Positions 1-7,873 of a stretch of 64,000 nucleotides of DNA are shown here, one piece after another (position 1 is the stretch's first letter; the number at the start of each line of letters is the position of its first letter). The stretch is taken from the NCBI RefSeq assembly GCF_000282055.1, contig NZ_AKJZ01000014.1, positions 1 to 64,000 of the forward strand. Direction: 5' to 3'. This DNA comes from Flavobacterium sp. CF136 (lineage in GTDB: Bacteria > Bacteroidota > Bacteroidia > Flavobacteriales > Flavobacteriaceae). The notes below the pieces were generated by a model that was given only the letters and a program-made list of their open reading frames with translations, was not told the origin of the DNA and made no database searches. The position numbers and the translations under genes were made by a program.

Positions 1-19
1 TGATTCATTTCAGATAATT

Positions 20-88
20 CTGGTGCTCGATTGCATCGAGTACCTGCTTACTTTTAAATACTAAACAGAGCGTTTGCAACGCGGATAA
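20..88. repeat. Left REP-like hairpin pair of the RAYT element
   Basis: Two hairpins in a row: 23-43 (9-bp stem with one G.T pair around TGC) and 71-83 (GCGTT TGC AACGC). Both recur in inverted orientation at 712-782. Hairpins of this type are the substrates of RAYT transposases. Confidence 0.75.
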
Positions 89-90
89 CA

Positions 91-645
91 TTACCATAAA
101 GGTTCTATAGTTACATTGCAAAAAACGCTGTTATCTTCTTCATAATTTCTATAACTGCTATTAACAAAATCTCTTTCATGAAAAACAATTTCAGCTTCTA
201 CAGGATTGTAATGAATATAGTTTATACGTTGTTCAATTTTTTCTAAAGTATCTAATATAACTGGATGAAAGCCGTCTTTCCATAGCTTATAATTTTTTGC
301 CCTGTCTGATTTTTGGGCTTCATAGCTAAATTTTCGCAATAGCCATTCCCGTCTGCTTTCCGGAAATTCTTTTATAGCTTCTATGAGTTTCTTTGAGGTG
401 AATTTTTTGAAATCCCGAATAACATTTTGTAATTCACCATCAGCTGCTGTAATAATTAAATGAATGTGACTGGACATATAAACATACGCATGTACACTTA
501 ATCCTTTTTCTTTAATACAATAATTTAAAGAATCATCTAAAATATTACAATAGACAGGCCTCACAAATAAATCTACCCAGTCTACAACTGTTATGGTAAC
601 AAAAGTTGGTACCGTACTATCAATAACTTTATATTTTCCAGACAT
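91..645 (-). CDS. REP-associated tyrosine transposase (Y1, IS200-like)
   Basis: A 184-aa single-strand DNA transposase of the HUH/Y1 family. The metal-binding HxH is visible in SSHIHLII (about residues 58-65), and the catalytic tyrosine is expected in the INYIHYNPVEAE segment (about 142-153), which is the diagnostic RAYT C-terminal block. The length fits the family (about 150-200 aa). These enzymes nick REP hairpins through a 5'-phosphotyrosine, and suitable hairpins flank this gene on both sides. The frame is intact, so the protein may be active. The start ATG at 645 gives MSGKYKVIDS. No other element genes are present, as expected for RAYTs. Confidence 0.9.
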   Translation of the reverse strand: MSGKYKVIDSTVPTFVTITVVDWVDLFVRPVYCNILDDSLNYCIKEKGLSVHAYVYMSSHIHLIITAADGELQNVIRDFKKFTSKKLIEAIKEFPESRREWLLRKFSYEAQKSDRAKNYKLWKDGFHPVILDTLEKIEQRINYIHYNPVEAEIVFHERDFVNSSYRNYEEDNSVFCNVTIEPLW

Positions 646-711
646 TGATTTTATCCTAAAGGTATTGATTTTTAAAATAGCTGCAACGGTTTTACAAGTT
701 GCTTGGTTTAA

Positions 712-782
712 TTATCCGCGTTGCAAACGCTACGATTTTGTTTACATAATTTAAGTAGGTACTCGATGCAATCGAGCACCAG
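712..782. repeat. Right REP-like hairpin pair of the RAYT element
   Basis: Inverted counterpart of 20-88. Hairpin 712-731 is a perfect reverse complement of 69-88. Hairpin 752-782 differs from 20-50 at one base. The outer hairpin encodes the C-terminal SGARLHRVPT of the gene at 751-1425. Confidence 0.75.
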
Positions 783-1425
783 AAAATGTGGACAAACGAG
801 CGCTAGTTGGTATTTCCGCATAGTTTGCTTCTTGTCCATTATAAAGATCAACTGCAATACAATAATCTGGATTTATATAAAAATCTTTTGAATAATGCTT
901 ATCTAAATATCGATAAAGTATGTCAGCAAACATTCCTAGTTCACTCTTTTTGAAGCCATTTATTTGAGCCACAAACCAAATCCCTGCAATTTCCTCACTA
1001 TTGTTATTTGAAAACGTAAAAATATGACAGGGTTTCGCTTCAATTGGAAACCCCTTAATATTAAGTATGGCTCGATCTTTTGGTTGAGTTAGAAAAGTCA
1101 AATCAGCATTTGGTTTTAAATGTTGAAAATCATAATCCTTAAAATTATTTACAATGTCAAGATTTCTTTGAAACTGATCTTTATTTTTTTTATCTTCTTC
1201 AACTCTTATTTTATCTTCCAATAACTCAATCTTCTCATCCAACAAATTTGCATTCCCATACTTGAAAGTATTTCTAATTGCACTTAGACAACTAATCCAA
1301 TAATCCCCTCCAGAACCATCCGCAGATTTCGTCTTCTCCTTGTTGAGATTTTTTACTAAAGTGATTTTAGTTTTATCATTTTTTCCACGAAATTCAATTA
1401 GTTTTTTTACGGTTATTTTTTCCAT
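751..1425 (-). CDS. Hypothetical protein, C-terminus rewritten by RAYT repeat
   Basis: A 224-aa soluble protein that I do not recognise. It begins MEKITVKKLIEFRG, has a charged, probably coiled segment around residues 60-95 (EKIELLEDKIRVEEDKK) and a more globular second half containing FPIEAKPCHIFTF and GMFADILYRYL. No signal peptide or membrane segment is present. The last ten residues (SGARLHRVPT) are encoded by the inverted repeat of the adjacent transposable element, so the native C-terminus has been lost or replaced; the protein may still fold. The minus-strand sequence left of the element (19 to 1) may hold the displaced end, but the window stops there. Confidence 0.65.
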   Translation of the reverse strand: MEKITVKKLIEFRGKNDKTKITLVKNLNKEKTKSADGSGGDYWISCLSAIRNTFKYGNANLLDEKIELLEDKIRVEEDKKNKDQFQRNLDIVNNFKDYDFQHLKPNADLTFLTQPKDRAILNIKGFPIEAKPCHIFTFSNNNSEEIAGIWFVAQINGFKKSELGMFADILYRYLDKHYSKDFYINPDYCIAVDLYNGQEANYAEIPTSARLSTFSGARLHRVPT

Positions 1426-1605
1426 AGTTAGTTGTATAAGTATTTAGTTATATAATGCAACAAATATCAGTACGCTATAATTATCTTTTTTACGGAAAAC
1501 CATATTCTACTAAAATTTACGTTAAACAAGAGTAACAATAAATAAAAGAAAGAGAGCAAGTATTTTTACGTGTTTTAAAAAGTAGAAAACAAATAAATCC
1601 TCAAC

Positions 1606-1679
1606 TTTTCCCTACATTTATATCCAAATAAACTGCTTTTCTAAAACATCATTTTAATGAATAAAAATATAAGCGCTCT
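1606..1679 (+). repeat. Fossil copy of the anmK start region
   Basis: Two blocks match the DNA around the anmK start: 1606-1632 matches 2119-2145 with one mismatch, and 1642-1679 matches 2179-2216 over 38 nt without mismatch. The copy contains an ATG at 1657 followed by codons for MNKNISAL and then TAA, exactly the first eight codons of anmK. The 103-aa ORF at 1694-2005 lies between the two copies. Confidence 0.8.
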
Positions 1680-1693
1680 TTAAAATTAAAAGC

Positions 1694-2005
1694 TCAATAT
1701 TGTAAACGCAGCAAACTATTTCCTCTTAAAACAAGAAAAAACAAAACAATCAGAGTAAAACAAAAAAACAGAGAGGAAGATCGTAAATGCTTATTAAGCA
1801 TATTTGAAATCTCAAAACTAAGCGTAAATAAATACAAAAAAAGCCCAACAAAAAATAAAATAAAAGTAGAAATTGCCATAAATATTATCCTTTCCCCTAC
1901 TGCCACTTGTTTCAGTGTCATAATTTCCTGAATGATGTAAAAAACAAAATATATAAACCAAACCCAGTATAAAAAATGTAAAACACAGGCTAATATTGAT
2001 CTCAT
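1694..2005 (-). CDS. Small integral membrane protein, unknown
   Basis: A 103-aa ORF made almost entirely of hydrophobic stretches. Roughly residues 5-27, 42-62 and 78-94 could each span the membrane, giving three predicted segments. I do not recognise a family. It stands alone on the minus strand between two copies of the anmK start region, so it may have arrived with the segment that split that region. Composition is very AT-rich like its surroundings. It could be a genuine small membrane gene or a chance open frame in AT-rich DNA. Confidence 0.45.
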   Translation of the reverse strand: MRSILACVLHFLYWVWFIYFVFYIIQEIMTLKQVAVGERIIFMAISTFILFFVGLFLYLFTLSFEISNMLNKHLRSSSLFFCFTLIVLFFLVLRGNSLLRLQY

Positions 2006-2193
2006 GTATGTATTTAGATGTTATGGAATGGCAAAAAAATTTATTACCGCAAAAATATTAATTAGCCAATATAAACAACTACGTATTTATACCTGTTATT
2101 AAAGCAAAAAAAGCCTCATTTTCCCTAAATTTATATCCAAATAAATCCCATTTTAGCATTATCAAAAAAACATTTCCTTAAAACATCATTTTA

Positions 2194-3402
2194 ATGAATA
2201 AAAATATAAGCGCTCTCTATGAAATCGCCCAAAAAGAGACCCGAAAAATAATAGGTTTAATGTCCGGCACTTCGCTTGACGGGCTTGATATTGCACTTTG
2301 CGAAGTTTCCGGCGCAGGCGAAAATACTGCCGTAAAAATTCTGGAATTCGAAACCATCAATTATACCGAAGATATTAAAACCGAAATCCATAAAGTATTT
2401 GCCAAGAAAACGGTCGATTTTCAGCATTTCGCTTTGTTAAACGAATGGATCGGAATCCTGCATGCCAATATGGTTAACGATTGTCTTCAAAAATGGAATA
2501 TCCCCACGCAAGAAGTTGACTTAATCGCCTCGCACGGACAAACGGTTTTGCATGCTCCGAAGTTTTTACATCAGCAGGAAAAATTCCCCAATGCGACTTT
2601 ACAAATTGGCGACGGCGATCATATTGCGATAAAAACCGGGATTATCACGTTGTCAGATTTCAGGCAAAAACATGTTGCTGCTGGTGGTGAGGGCGCACCT
2701 TTGGCGGTTTACGGCGATTATTTACTATTTAGCAAAAAAGGCGAAAACCGTATTATGCTCAACATGGGCGGAATTGCGAACTTCACCTATTTACCCGCTT
2801 CCCTAAATGCTGAAGATGTTTTTGTAACTGATACCGGAACTGCAAATACGCTAATCGACATTTACACTAAACATTATTTCCCTGAAAAAAGTTACGATAA
2901 AGATGCTGAAATCGCTCAAAAAGGAACCGTAAACCAGAAACTTTTAACCGAATTAAAAAACGATGCATTCTTCACGAAAAGTTTCCCTAAAACCATAGGT
3001 CAGGAATTATTCAATTTCGAATTTGTACAAAAAGCACTTTCAAAAACAAACCTGACCGATATTTCGGCACCAGATTTGCTGGCTACCTTAACACGGCTTA
3101 GTGCAGAAACAATTGCCGAAGCGATTGAATTTGTGGTAAAAAATACGGAAATCCCAATTGAAGATTTTACAATATATATGTCGGGAGGAGGTGCAAACAA
3201 TCCGTTATTGGTGAATTGGTTAAAAGAACTGCTGCTTTGCAAATTTCAAAAAAGTGATGATTTGGGCATTTTAAGCGATGCCAAAGAGGCAGTCTTATTT
3301 GCTATTTTAGCCAATGAAACGGTTGCCGGCGGAGATTATAATTTTGGCATAAACAAAGGAATTCCATCAGTGACAATGGGTAAAATTTCTTTTCCGGATT
3401 AA
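2194..3402 (+). CDS. anmK: Anhydro-N-acetylmuramic acid kinase
   Basis: Predicted to phosphorylate and open 1,6-anhydro-MurNAc to MurNAc-6-phosphate in the cytoplasm, a step of peptidoglycan recycling. The 402-aa sequence shows the ATP-binding LMSGTSLDGLDIALCE (about residues 22-37), the HGQTVLHAP segment, VTDTGTANTLID, and the C-terminal YMSGGGANNPLL typical of the ASKHA-fold AnmK family. The family is usually about 370 aa; the extra length is an N-terminal extension (MNKNISALYEIAQKETRK) before the core. The start at 2194 is supported because the same start region is duplicated at 1642-1679. It sits upstream of a GHL10 hydrolase, an AmpG-like permease and NagZ, all consistent with cell-wall recycling. 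Confidence 0.93.
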   Translation: MNKNISALYEIAQKETRKIIGLMSGTSLDGLDIALCEVSGAGENTAVKILEFETINYTEDIKTEIHKVFAKKTVDFQHFALLNEWIGILHANMVNDCLQKWNIPTQEVDLIASHGQTVLHAPKFLHQQEKFPNATLQIGDGDHIAIKTGIITLSDFRQKHVAAGGEGAPLAVYGDYLLFSKKGENRIMLNMGGIANFTYLPASLNAEDVFVTDTGTANTLIDIYTKHYFPEKSYDKDAEIAQKGTVNQKLLTELKNDAFFTKSFPKTIGQELFNFEFVQKALSKTNLTDISAPDLLATLTRLSAETIAEAIEFVVKNTEIPIEDFTIYMSGGGANNPLLVNWLKELLLCKFQKSDDLGILSDAKEAVLFAILANETVAGGDYNFGINKGIPSVTMGKISFPD

Positions 3403-3916
3403 TTTTTAAACACACTTCGACTCCGCTCAGCACAGGCTAGGAACATAGAGATTTAAGTTTTCAAAAAAGATGTTCTTAAAAATCCAGATTTTCACACATA
3501 GCTTATGTGCATTTAAACAAGTGAAACGCCTTTAACGACAAAAAATATGTCTATGTGTTAAAAAGGAACTTAAAATTTTAAACACATAGATACAATAGAT
3601 TAAATTTTAAAAAAGATGTTCTTAAAAAAATCCAGATTTTTACACATAGCTTATGTGCATTTAAACAAGTGAAACGCCTTTAACGACAAAGAAAACTATG
3701 TTACTATGTGTTAAAATAAGTTTCACTAATTTATACATAATAGCAGAAAAAAATAATTCGAAAAAATTCGTGCAATTCGTGGCAAAAAAACTATTTAATA
3801 AAAAACAGAACCATTACATGAAAACCAAACAAATAGCGTTTTAAATTATAATCTCTGAATTATTTACGATAGTCAGCTAAAAAAACTATTTTTGATTTCT
3901 GTTAAAAAAGATTACA
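3403..3916. repeat. Intergenic region with two ~100-bp direct repeats
   Basis: No gene is visible in these 514 bases. A half-copy of a REP-like sequence (CTTCGACTCCGCTCAG, 3415-3430) recurs as an inverted pair at 11368-11431. Two direct repeats follow, 3463-3564 and 3609-3716, near-identical over about 100 bp (shared core ACACATAGCTTATGTG then AAACAAGTGAAACGCC). A diverged relative occurs at 31748-31906. Only two copies lie here and the unit is long, so this is not a CRISPR array. Confidence 0.75.
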
Positions 3917-5503
3917 ATGCATAAAAATCAATACCTATTATTCTCTATCATATTTTTATTTTTCTTTGGATGGAATGTCAATTCGCAGGAAAAAGCAAAA
4001 CATCCTAAAAATGAATTTAGGGGTGTATGGATTGCAACCGTGGTAAATATTGACTGGCCAAAAACCGGTATTGATGGTGTTGAAAAAGAAAAAGCTGATT
4101 ATATTGAAATTTTAGACGCCTATAAAAAACTAAACTTTAATGCCGTAATTGTACAGGTCAGAAGTGTTGGTGATGCTTTTTATCCTTCAGAACTGGCACC
4201 ATGGTCGCGTTTTTTAACCGGAAAAGAAGGTGTAACCCCAAGTCCTTATTATGATACATTGGCATGGATGATCGAACAGGCGCACGCAAGAGGGTTTGAA
4301 TTTCATGCCTGGATGAATCCGTATCGTGCCACTTTCGATTTAAACAAAAACCTTCTAAGCCCGACTCACGACATTTTTAAACATCCGGAATGGATGATCG
4401 AATATGGAGGAAGGTTATATTACGATCCTGCATTGCCTGAGGTTCAGACACATTTGACTAAAGTTGTCAAAGAAGTTGTCGATAAATATGATATTGATGC
4501 CATACATTTTGATGATTATTTTTATCCGTATGCCGTTCCCGGAAAAGTTTTTAATGATACAGCCTCCTATAAAAAATATGGTGCAGGTTTAAGTATTGCA
4601 GACTGGCGCCGTGCAAATGTCAGTAATTTTGTGCATACCATTTCTACGACTATCAAAGCAAGCAAACCCTGGGTTCAGTTTGGAATCAGCCCATTTGGGG
4701 TTTGGAGAAATAAATCAGTAGATCCAAAAGGTTCAGACACACAATCAACAGCAAATTATGATGATTTATACGCCGATCCTGTTTTATGGATGGACCAGAA
4801 ATGGATCGATTACATCCTGCCGCAATTGTACTGGAGTATGAATAACCCAAGAGCTTCTTACTCAAAATTAGTAAAATGGTGGGCAGAAAATTCTAATAAT
4901 ACTGCCGTTTATATTGGGCATGCATCCTACAAAATCAGGGCTGACGGTGATAAAAGCTGGAATTTTATGAGCGAAATTCCGAATCAGGTTGATTTTGCCA
5001 GAAACTTTAAAAATGTATCCGGAAGCGCTTATTTTAGTGCAAAATGGTTCATGGACAAAAACTTTGATATCGTTCGCCATTTAGAAGAAAATCAATATAA
5101 ATATCCGGCATTACCCGCAGCAGTTCCAAATTTAAAACGTGTTATTATTGACACTCCTTTTGTAAATGAATTTATTATTGACAGCACGAAGTTCAGTTCA
5201 AAATACATTCTCAACATCAAATATCCATTCAATACAAAAGTGCGCTATATGGTGGTTTATGGAGCAGAACATATTTCAAAAATAAATATCAACGATCCAA
5301 GTCAGATTTTAGATAAAATATTTATTGACGAAAATAATACAGGAACTATCTCATTATCACTCCCTGCCGAAAAAATGAAACTTTATAAAGCTTGCGCTGT
5401 CACATTTATTGATTATTTTGCAAACGAAAGTATTCCAACAATTATTGACCTGAAAAAGACATTTAAAATCTATACACCTGCACAACCCAATGAAAACAGA
5501 TAA
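3917..5503 (+). CDS. GHL10-family glycoside hydrolase, exported
   Basis: A 528-aa protein with a signal peptide (residues 1-24, ending WNVNSQ) and a GHL10 (DUF187) TIM-barrel domain from about 30 to 400. Visible family blocks are EFRGVWIATVVNIDWP, FNAVIVQVRSVGDAFYPS, EFHAWMNPYRA and DAIHFDDYFYPY, the last with the likely acidic catalytic residues. A beta-rich C-terminal part (about 410-528) may be an accessory domain. E. coli DigH (YddW), of the same family, cleaves peptide-free peptidoglycan glycan strands. The position between anmK and an AmpG-like permease gene, overlapping the latter by 14 bp, supports a cell-wall glycan substrate here. The substrate is inferred from context. Confidence 0.88.
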   Translation: MHKNQYLLFSIIFLFFFGWNVNSQEKAKHPKNEFRGVWIATVVNIDWPKTGIDGVEKEKADYIEILDAYKKLNFNAVIVQVRSVGDAFYPSELAPWSRFLTGKEGVTPSPYYDTLAWMIEQAHARGFEFHAWMNPYRATFDLNKNLLSPTHDIFKHPEWMIEYGGRLYYDPALPEVQTHLTKVVKEVVDKYDIDAIHFDDYFYPYAVPGKVFNDTASYKKYGAGLSIADWRRANVSNFVHTISTTIKASKPWVQFGISPFGVWRNKSVDPKGSDTQSTANYDDLYADPVLWMDQKWIDYILPQLYWSMNNPRASYSKLVKWWAENSNNTAVYIGHASYKIRADGDKSWNFMSEIPNQVDFARNFKNVSGSAYFSAKWFMDKNFDIVRHLEENQYKYPALPAAVPNLKRVIIDTPFVNEFIIDSTKFSSKYILNIKYPFNTKVRYMVVYGAEHISKININDPSQILDKIFIDENNTGTISLSLPAEKMKLYKACAVTFIDYFANESIPTIIDLKKTFKIYTPAQPNENR

Positions 5504-7034
5504 TAAACCGTGGTTTTGGATTCCGCTTCTTAATTTTGCGTCTGGATTACCTTACGCTGTCATCATTTCCGTTTCGGTTATCATGTACAAAAAACTTGGA
5601 ATCTCTAACAAAGACATTGGTCTTTATACCAGTTTATTATATCTGCCTTGGGTAATCAAACCATTATGGAGTCCGTTTATTGAATTATTCGGAACTAAAA
5701 GAAAATGGTTTTTATCGATGCAATTGCTTATCTCTATTGCCTTTTTATTAGTCGGTTTTACCATTCCAACAAGCGTTTTTTTTATGATGACCCTGGCTAT
5801 TTTTTGGGTTGCCGCATTTGCTTCAGCATCTAATGATATTGCTAGCGATGGCTTTTATTTATTGGTTTTACCCGAAGATCAACAATCTTTTTTTATCGGA
5901 ATCAGAAGTACCTTTTATAGACTCGCAATGTTGGCCGGAAACGGATTAATTGTTTTATTAGCGGGATATTTGGAACACAAATACGGCGACAATACTAAAG
6001 CTTGGTCTTATACCATGATTGCTGTTGGTTTGTTAATGACTTTTATAACGGTCTACAATTTTTTCTCGACACCGAAAACCGAGATAAACGCAGGCGAAAA
6101 ACCTATAGATACTAATAAACAAAGTTTTGCAAGCATTTTTGCAAGCTTCTTCAGAAAAAAACAAATTATCCTGGTCCTTTCTTTTATCTTATTATTCAGA
6201 TTAGGGGAATCGCAATTAATTAAGATGTTGACTCCATTTTTAGTAGATCCGATTAAGTATGAACTAGTTGAAACCGGATCAGACGAAAGTCAGGCAAAAG
6301 CTTTGGAAATATATAATTCAAAAGTAAAGAACGGAGAAAAATTATCCGATTCAGAACTACAGCTACTTTATTCTAAACTTCCCATTTTAGTGGAAATGAG
6401 AAATCAAAAAAAACCACTGACAGAAGTAGAAAATAAAGATAAAGCAGAATATAAAAATGCAAATAAGGCCAGAATTGACTTTGTAGATTTATTGATTGTT
6501 AATAAAGGAAATCAAAAAACAATTAAAAAAGGCGGGATGGGACTTGAAACCGAGGACATCGGTTTGATTTATGGAACTTTTGGATTAATCGCTTTAACCT
6601 TAGGCGGAATTCTTGGTGGAATTGCTATCTCAAAACAAGGTTTGACAAAGTGGATGCTACCAATGATTTTAACCATGCACTTGCCAATAATTGGTTTTAT
6701 CTTATTAGCGTATTTTCATCCGGCTTCCATTTACTATATTTATGCTGTTGTAATTATCGAACAATTTGGTTACGGTTTTGGTTTTGCAGCTTTCATGATG
6801 TATTTAATTTATGTGGCTGAAGGAGAATCAAAAACCGCACATTACGCTCTTGCAACCGGATTTATGGCGATGGGAATGATGTTGCCCGGAATGGCCAGCG
6901 GATATATACAGGAATATTTAGGCTACGGAAATTTCTTTATTTGGGTATTTCTGGCTACAATTCCTGGTATTATTTTATCACGTTTTTTAATTTTCCCGAA
7001 AGATTTTGGGAAAAAATCTGAAGAAGAAGTTTAA
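5490..7034 (+). CDS. AmpG-like MFS permease (muropeptide uptake)
   Basis: A 514-aa inner-membrane transporter with about 12 predicted membrane segments. The N-terminal half (NFASGLPYAVIISVSVIMYKK and LPWVIKPLWSPFIE) is characteristic of the AmpG branch, which imports GlcNAc-anhydroMurNAc(-peptides). ASNDIASDGFYLL fits the family's third to fourth segment region. A hydrophilic insertion of about 90 residues (around 250-345, many Lys/Glu) separates two membrane segments of the second half and is longer than in E. coli AmpG. The gene overlaps the GHL10 gene by 14 bp and is followed closely by a TPR protein, a GNAT and NagZ, so muropeptide or anhydro-disaccharide import is the likely role. Confidence 0.85.
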   Translation: MKTDNKPWFWIPLLNFASGLPYAVIISVSVIMYKKLGISNKDIGLYTSLLYLPWVIKPLWSPFIELFGTKRKWFLSMQLLISIAFLLVGFTIPTSVFFMMTLAIFWVAAFASASNDIASDGFYLLVLPEDQQSFFIGIRSTFYRLAMLAGNGLIVLLAGYLEHKYGDNTKAWSYTMIAVGLLMTFITVYNFFSTPKTEINAGEKPIDTNKQSFASIFASFFRKKQIILVLSFILLFRLGESQLIKMLTPFLVDPIKYELVETGSDESQAKALEIYNSKVKNGEKLSDSELQLLYSKLPILVEMRNQKKPLTEVENKDKAEYKNANKARIDFVDLLIVNKGNQKTIKKGGMGLETEDIGLIYGTFGLIALTLGGILGGIAISKQGLTKWMLPMILTMHLPIIGFILLAYFHPASIYYIYAVVIIEQFGYGFGFAAFMMYLIYVAEGESKTAHYALATGFMAMGMMLPGMASGYIQEYLGYGNFFIWVFLATIPGIILSRFLIFPKDFGKKSEEEV

Positions 7035-7056
7035 CCCCAAATCAAACATCTTACAT

Positions 7057-7398
7057 ATGGAAATCAATGAGAATTTGCAGTCCGAACGAAACCTGAAAGG
7101 AGCTGAGTTCGAAAAAACAGGGAATTTTAAAGAAGCAATTGAATTATATGAGAAGAATGTAGAGGAAAGCTTTAAAGGAAACCATCCTTACGATCGGTTA
7201 GCCACGATCTACAAAAATCAAAACGATATCGATAACGAAATCCGGGTTTTAGAAAAAGCCATTATCATTTTTGAAGAAATTACAATCGAAGACCGAATTG
7301 AAGGATTACCAAAACTCTTCCGATTTAAAAACCGACTGGAAAAAGCATTGCACACTAAAACACAGCTTGCCAAACAAAAGAAAAGCAAACTTAAGTAA
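7057..7398 (+). CDS. Small TPR-like protein
   Basis: About 113 aa with a tetratricopeptide-like helix pair (KGAEFEKTGNFKEAIELYEKNVEE) followed by YDRLATIYKNQNDIDNEIRVLEKAI, so roughly two TPR units, then a basic tail (KQKKSKLK). I chose the ATG at 7057, downstream of the MFS stop. An in-frame TTG at 7006 would add 17 residues that overlap the permease gene and do not look like TPR sequence. No signal peptide, so cytosolic. The function is not evident; it could be a scaffold for the neighbouring recycling enzymes. Confidence 0.75.
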   Translation: MEINENLQSERNLKGAEFEKTGNFKEAIELYEKNVEESFKGNHPYDRLATIYKNQNDIDNEIRVLEKAIIIFEEITIEDRIEGLPKLFRFKNRLEKALHTKTQLAKQKKSKLK

Positions 7399-7421
7399 AA
7401 ATAAATTTCATAGTATTTATC

Positions 7422-7871
7422 ATGACCCGCTTAAAAAGAACCAACTCTGACGATATTGATTTTATAAATCTGGTAGTTTTATTAGATCAGGATTTAAAAA
7501 TCAGGGATGGAGAAGATCACATTTTTTATAATCAGTTTAATAAAATTGATAAAATAAAACATGTCATCGTTTTTTATGAAAATGATGTTGCCGTTGGTTG
7601 TGGAGCATTCAGGGAAAAAAAATCAGATACGGTAGAAGTCAAACGCATGTTTGTAAATCCTGATTACCGAAAAAGAGGAATTGCTGCTGCCGTTTTAAAA
7701 GAACTGGAAAATTGGGCAGCTGAACTAAATTATACCTATACTATTCTGGAAACAGGAAAAAAACAACCAGAAGCAATTTCTTTGTATCAGAAATCAGGCT
7801 ATACCATAATTCAAAATTATCCTCCTTACGAAGAAATGGATAATAGTGTCTGTATGAAAAAGACTTTATAA
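7422..7871 (+). CDS. GNAT-family N-acetyltransferase
   Basis: A 149-aa acetyl-CoA-dependent acyltransferase. The acetyl-CoA pyrophosphate-binding loop is visible as NPDYRKRGIAAAVLKELENWA (R/Q-x-x-G-x-A form, about residues 83-103), preceded by the beta strand VEVKRMFV and followed by the C-terminal QKSGYTIIQNYPPY. The stop is 2 bp before nagZ, so both are probably co-transcribed. An amino-sugar or peptide amine from recycling would be a natural substrate, but specificity cannot be read from the sequence. Confidence 0.88.
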   Translation: MTRLKRTNSDDIDFINLVVLLDQDLKIRDGEDHIFYNQFNKIDKIKHVIVFYENDVAVGCGAFREKKSDTVEVKRMFVNPDYRKRGIAAAVLKELENWAAELNYTYTILETGKKQPEAISLYQKSGYTIIQNYPPYEEMDNSVCMKKTL

Positions 7872-7873
7872 TA

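Larger units (their letters stand above)
20..782 (-). mobile_element. REP-associated tyrosine transposase (RAYT) element
   Basis: The element is bounded by two nested inverted repeats around one Y1 transposase gene. The outer pair (20-50 and 752-782) is 31 nt with a single mismatch. The inner pair (69-88 and 712-731) is 20 nt and perfect. Each arm is itself a small hairpin (CTCGAT-TGC-ATCGAG outside, GCGTT-TGC-AACGC inside), which is the arrangement of REP hairpins around RAYT genes. The right arm supplies the last codons of the neighbouring gene at 751-1425, so the element has landed in, or replaced, that gene's 3' end. Boundaries are inferred from the repeats; no target duplication is visible because the left flank is cut by the window edge. 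Confidence 0.8.

Noticed and set aside
3463..3716. Possible CRISPR array
   Set aside because: Only two copies of a unit of about 100 bp with no spacers of regular size and no cas genes nearby.
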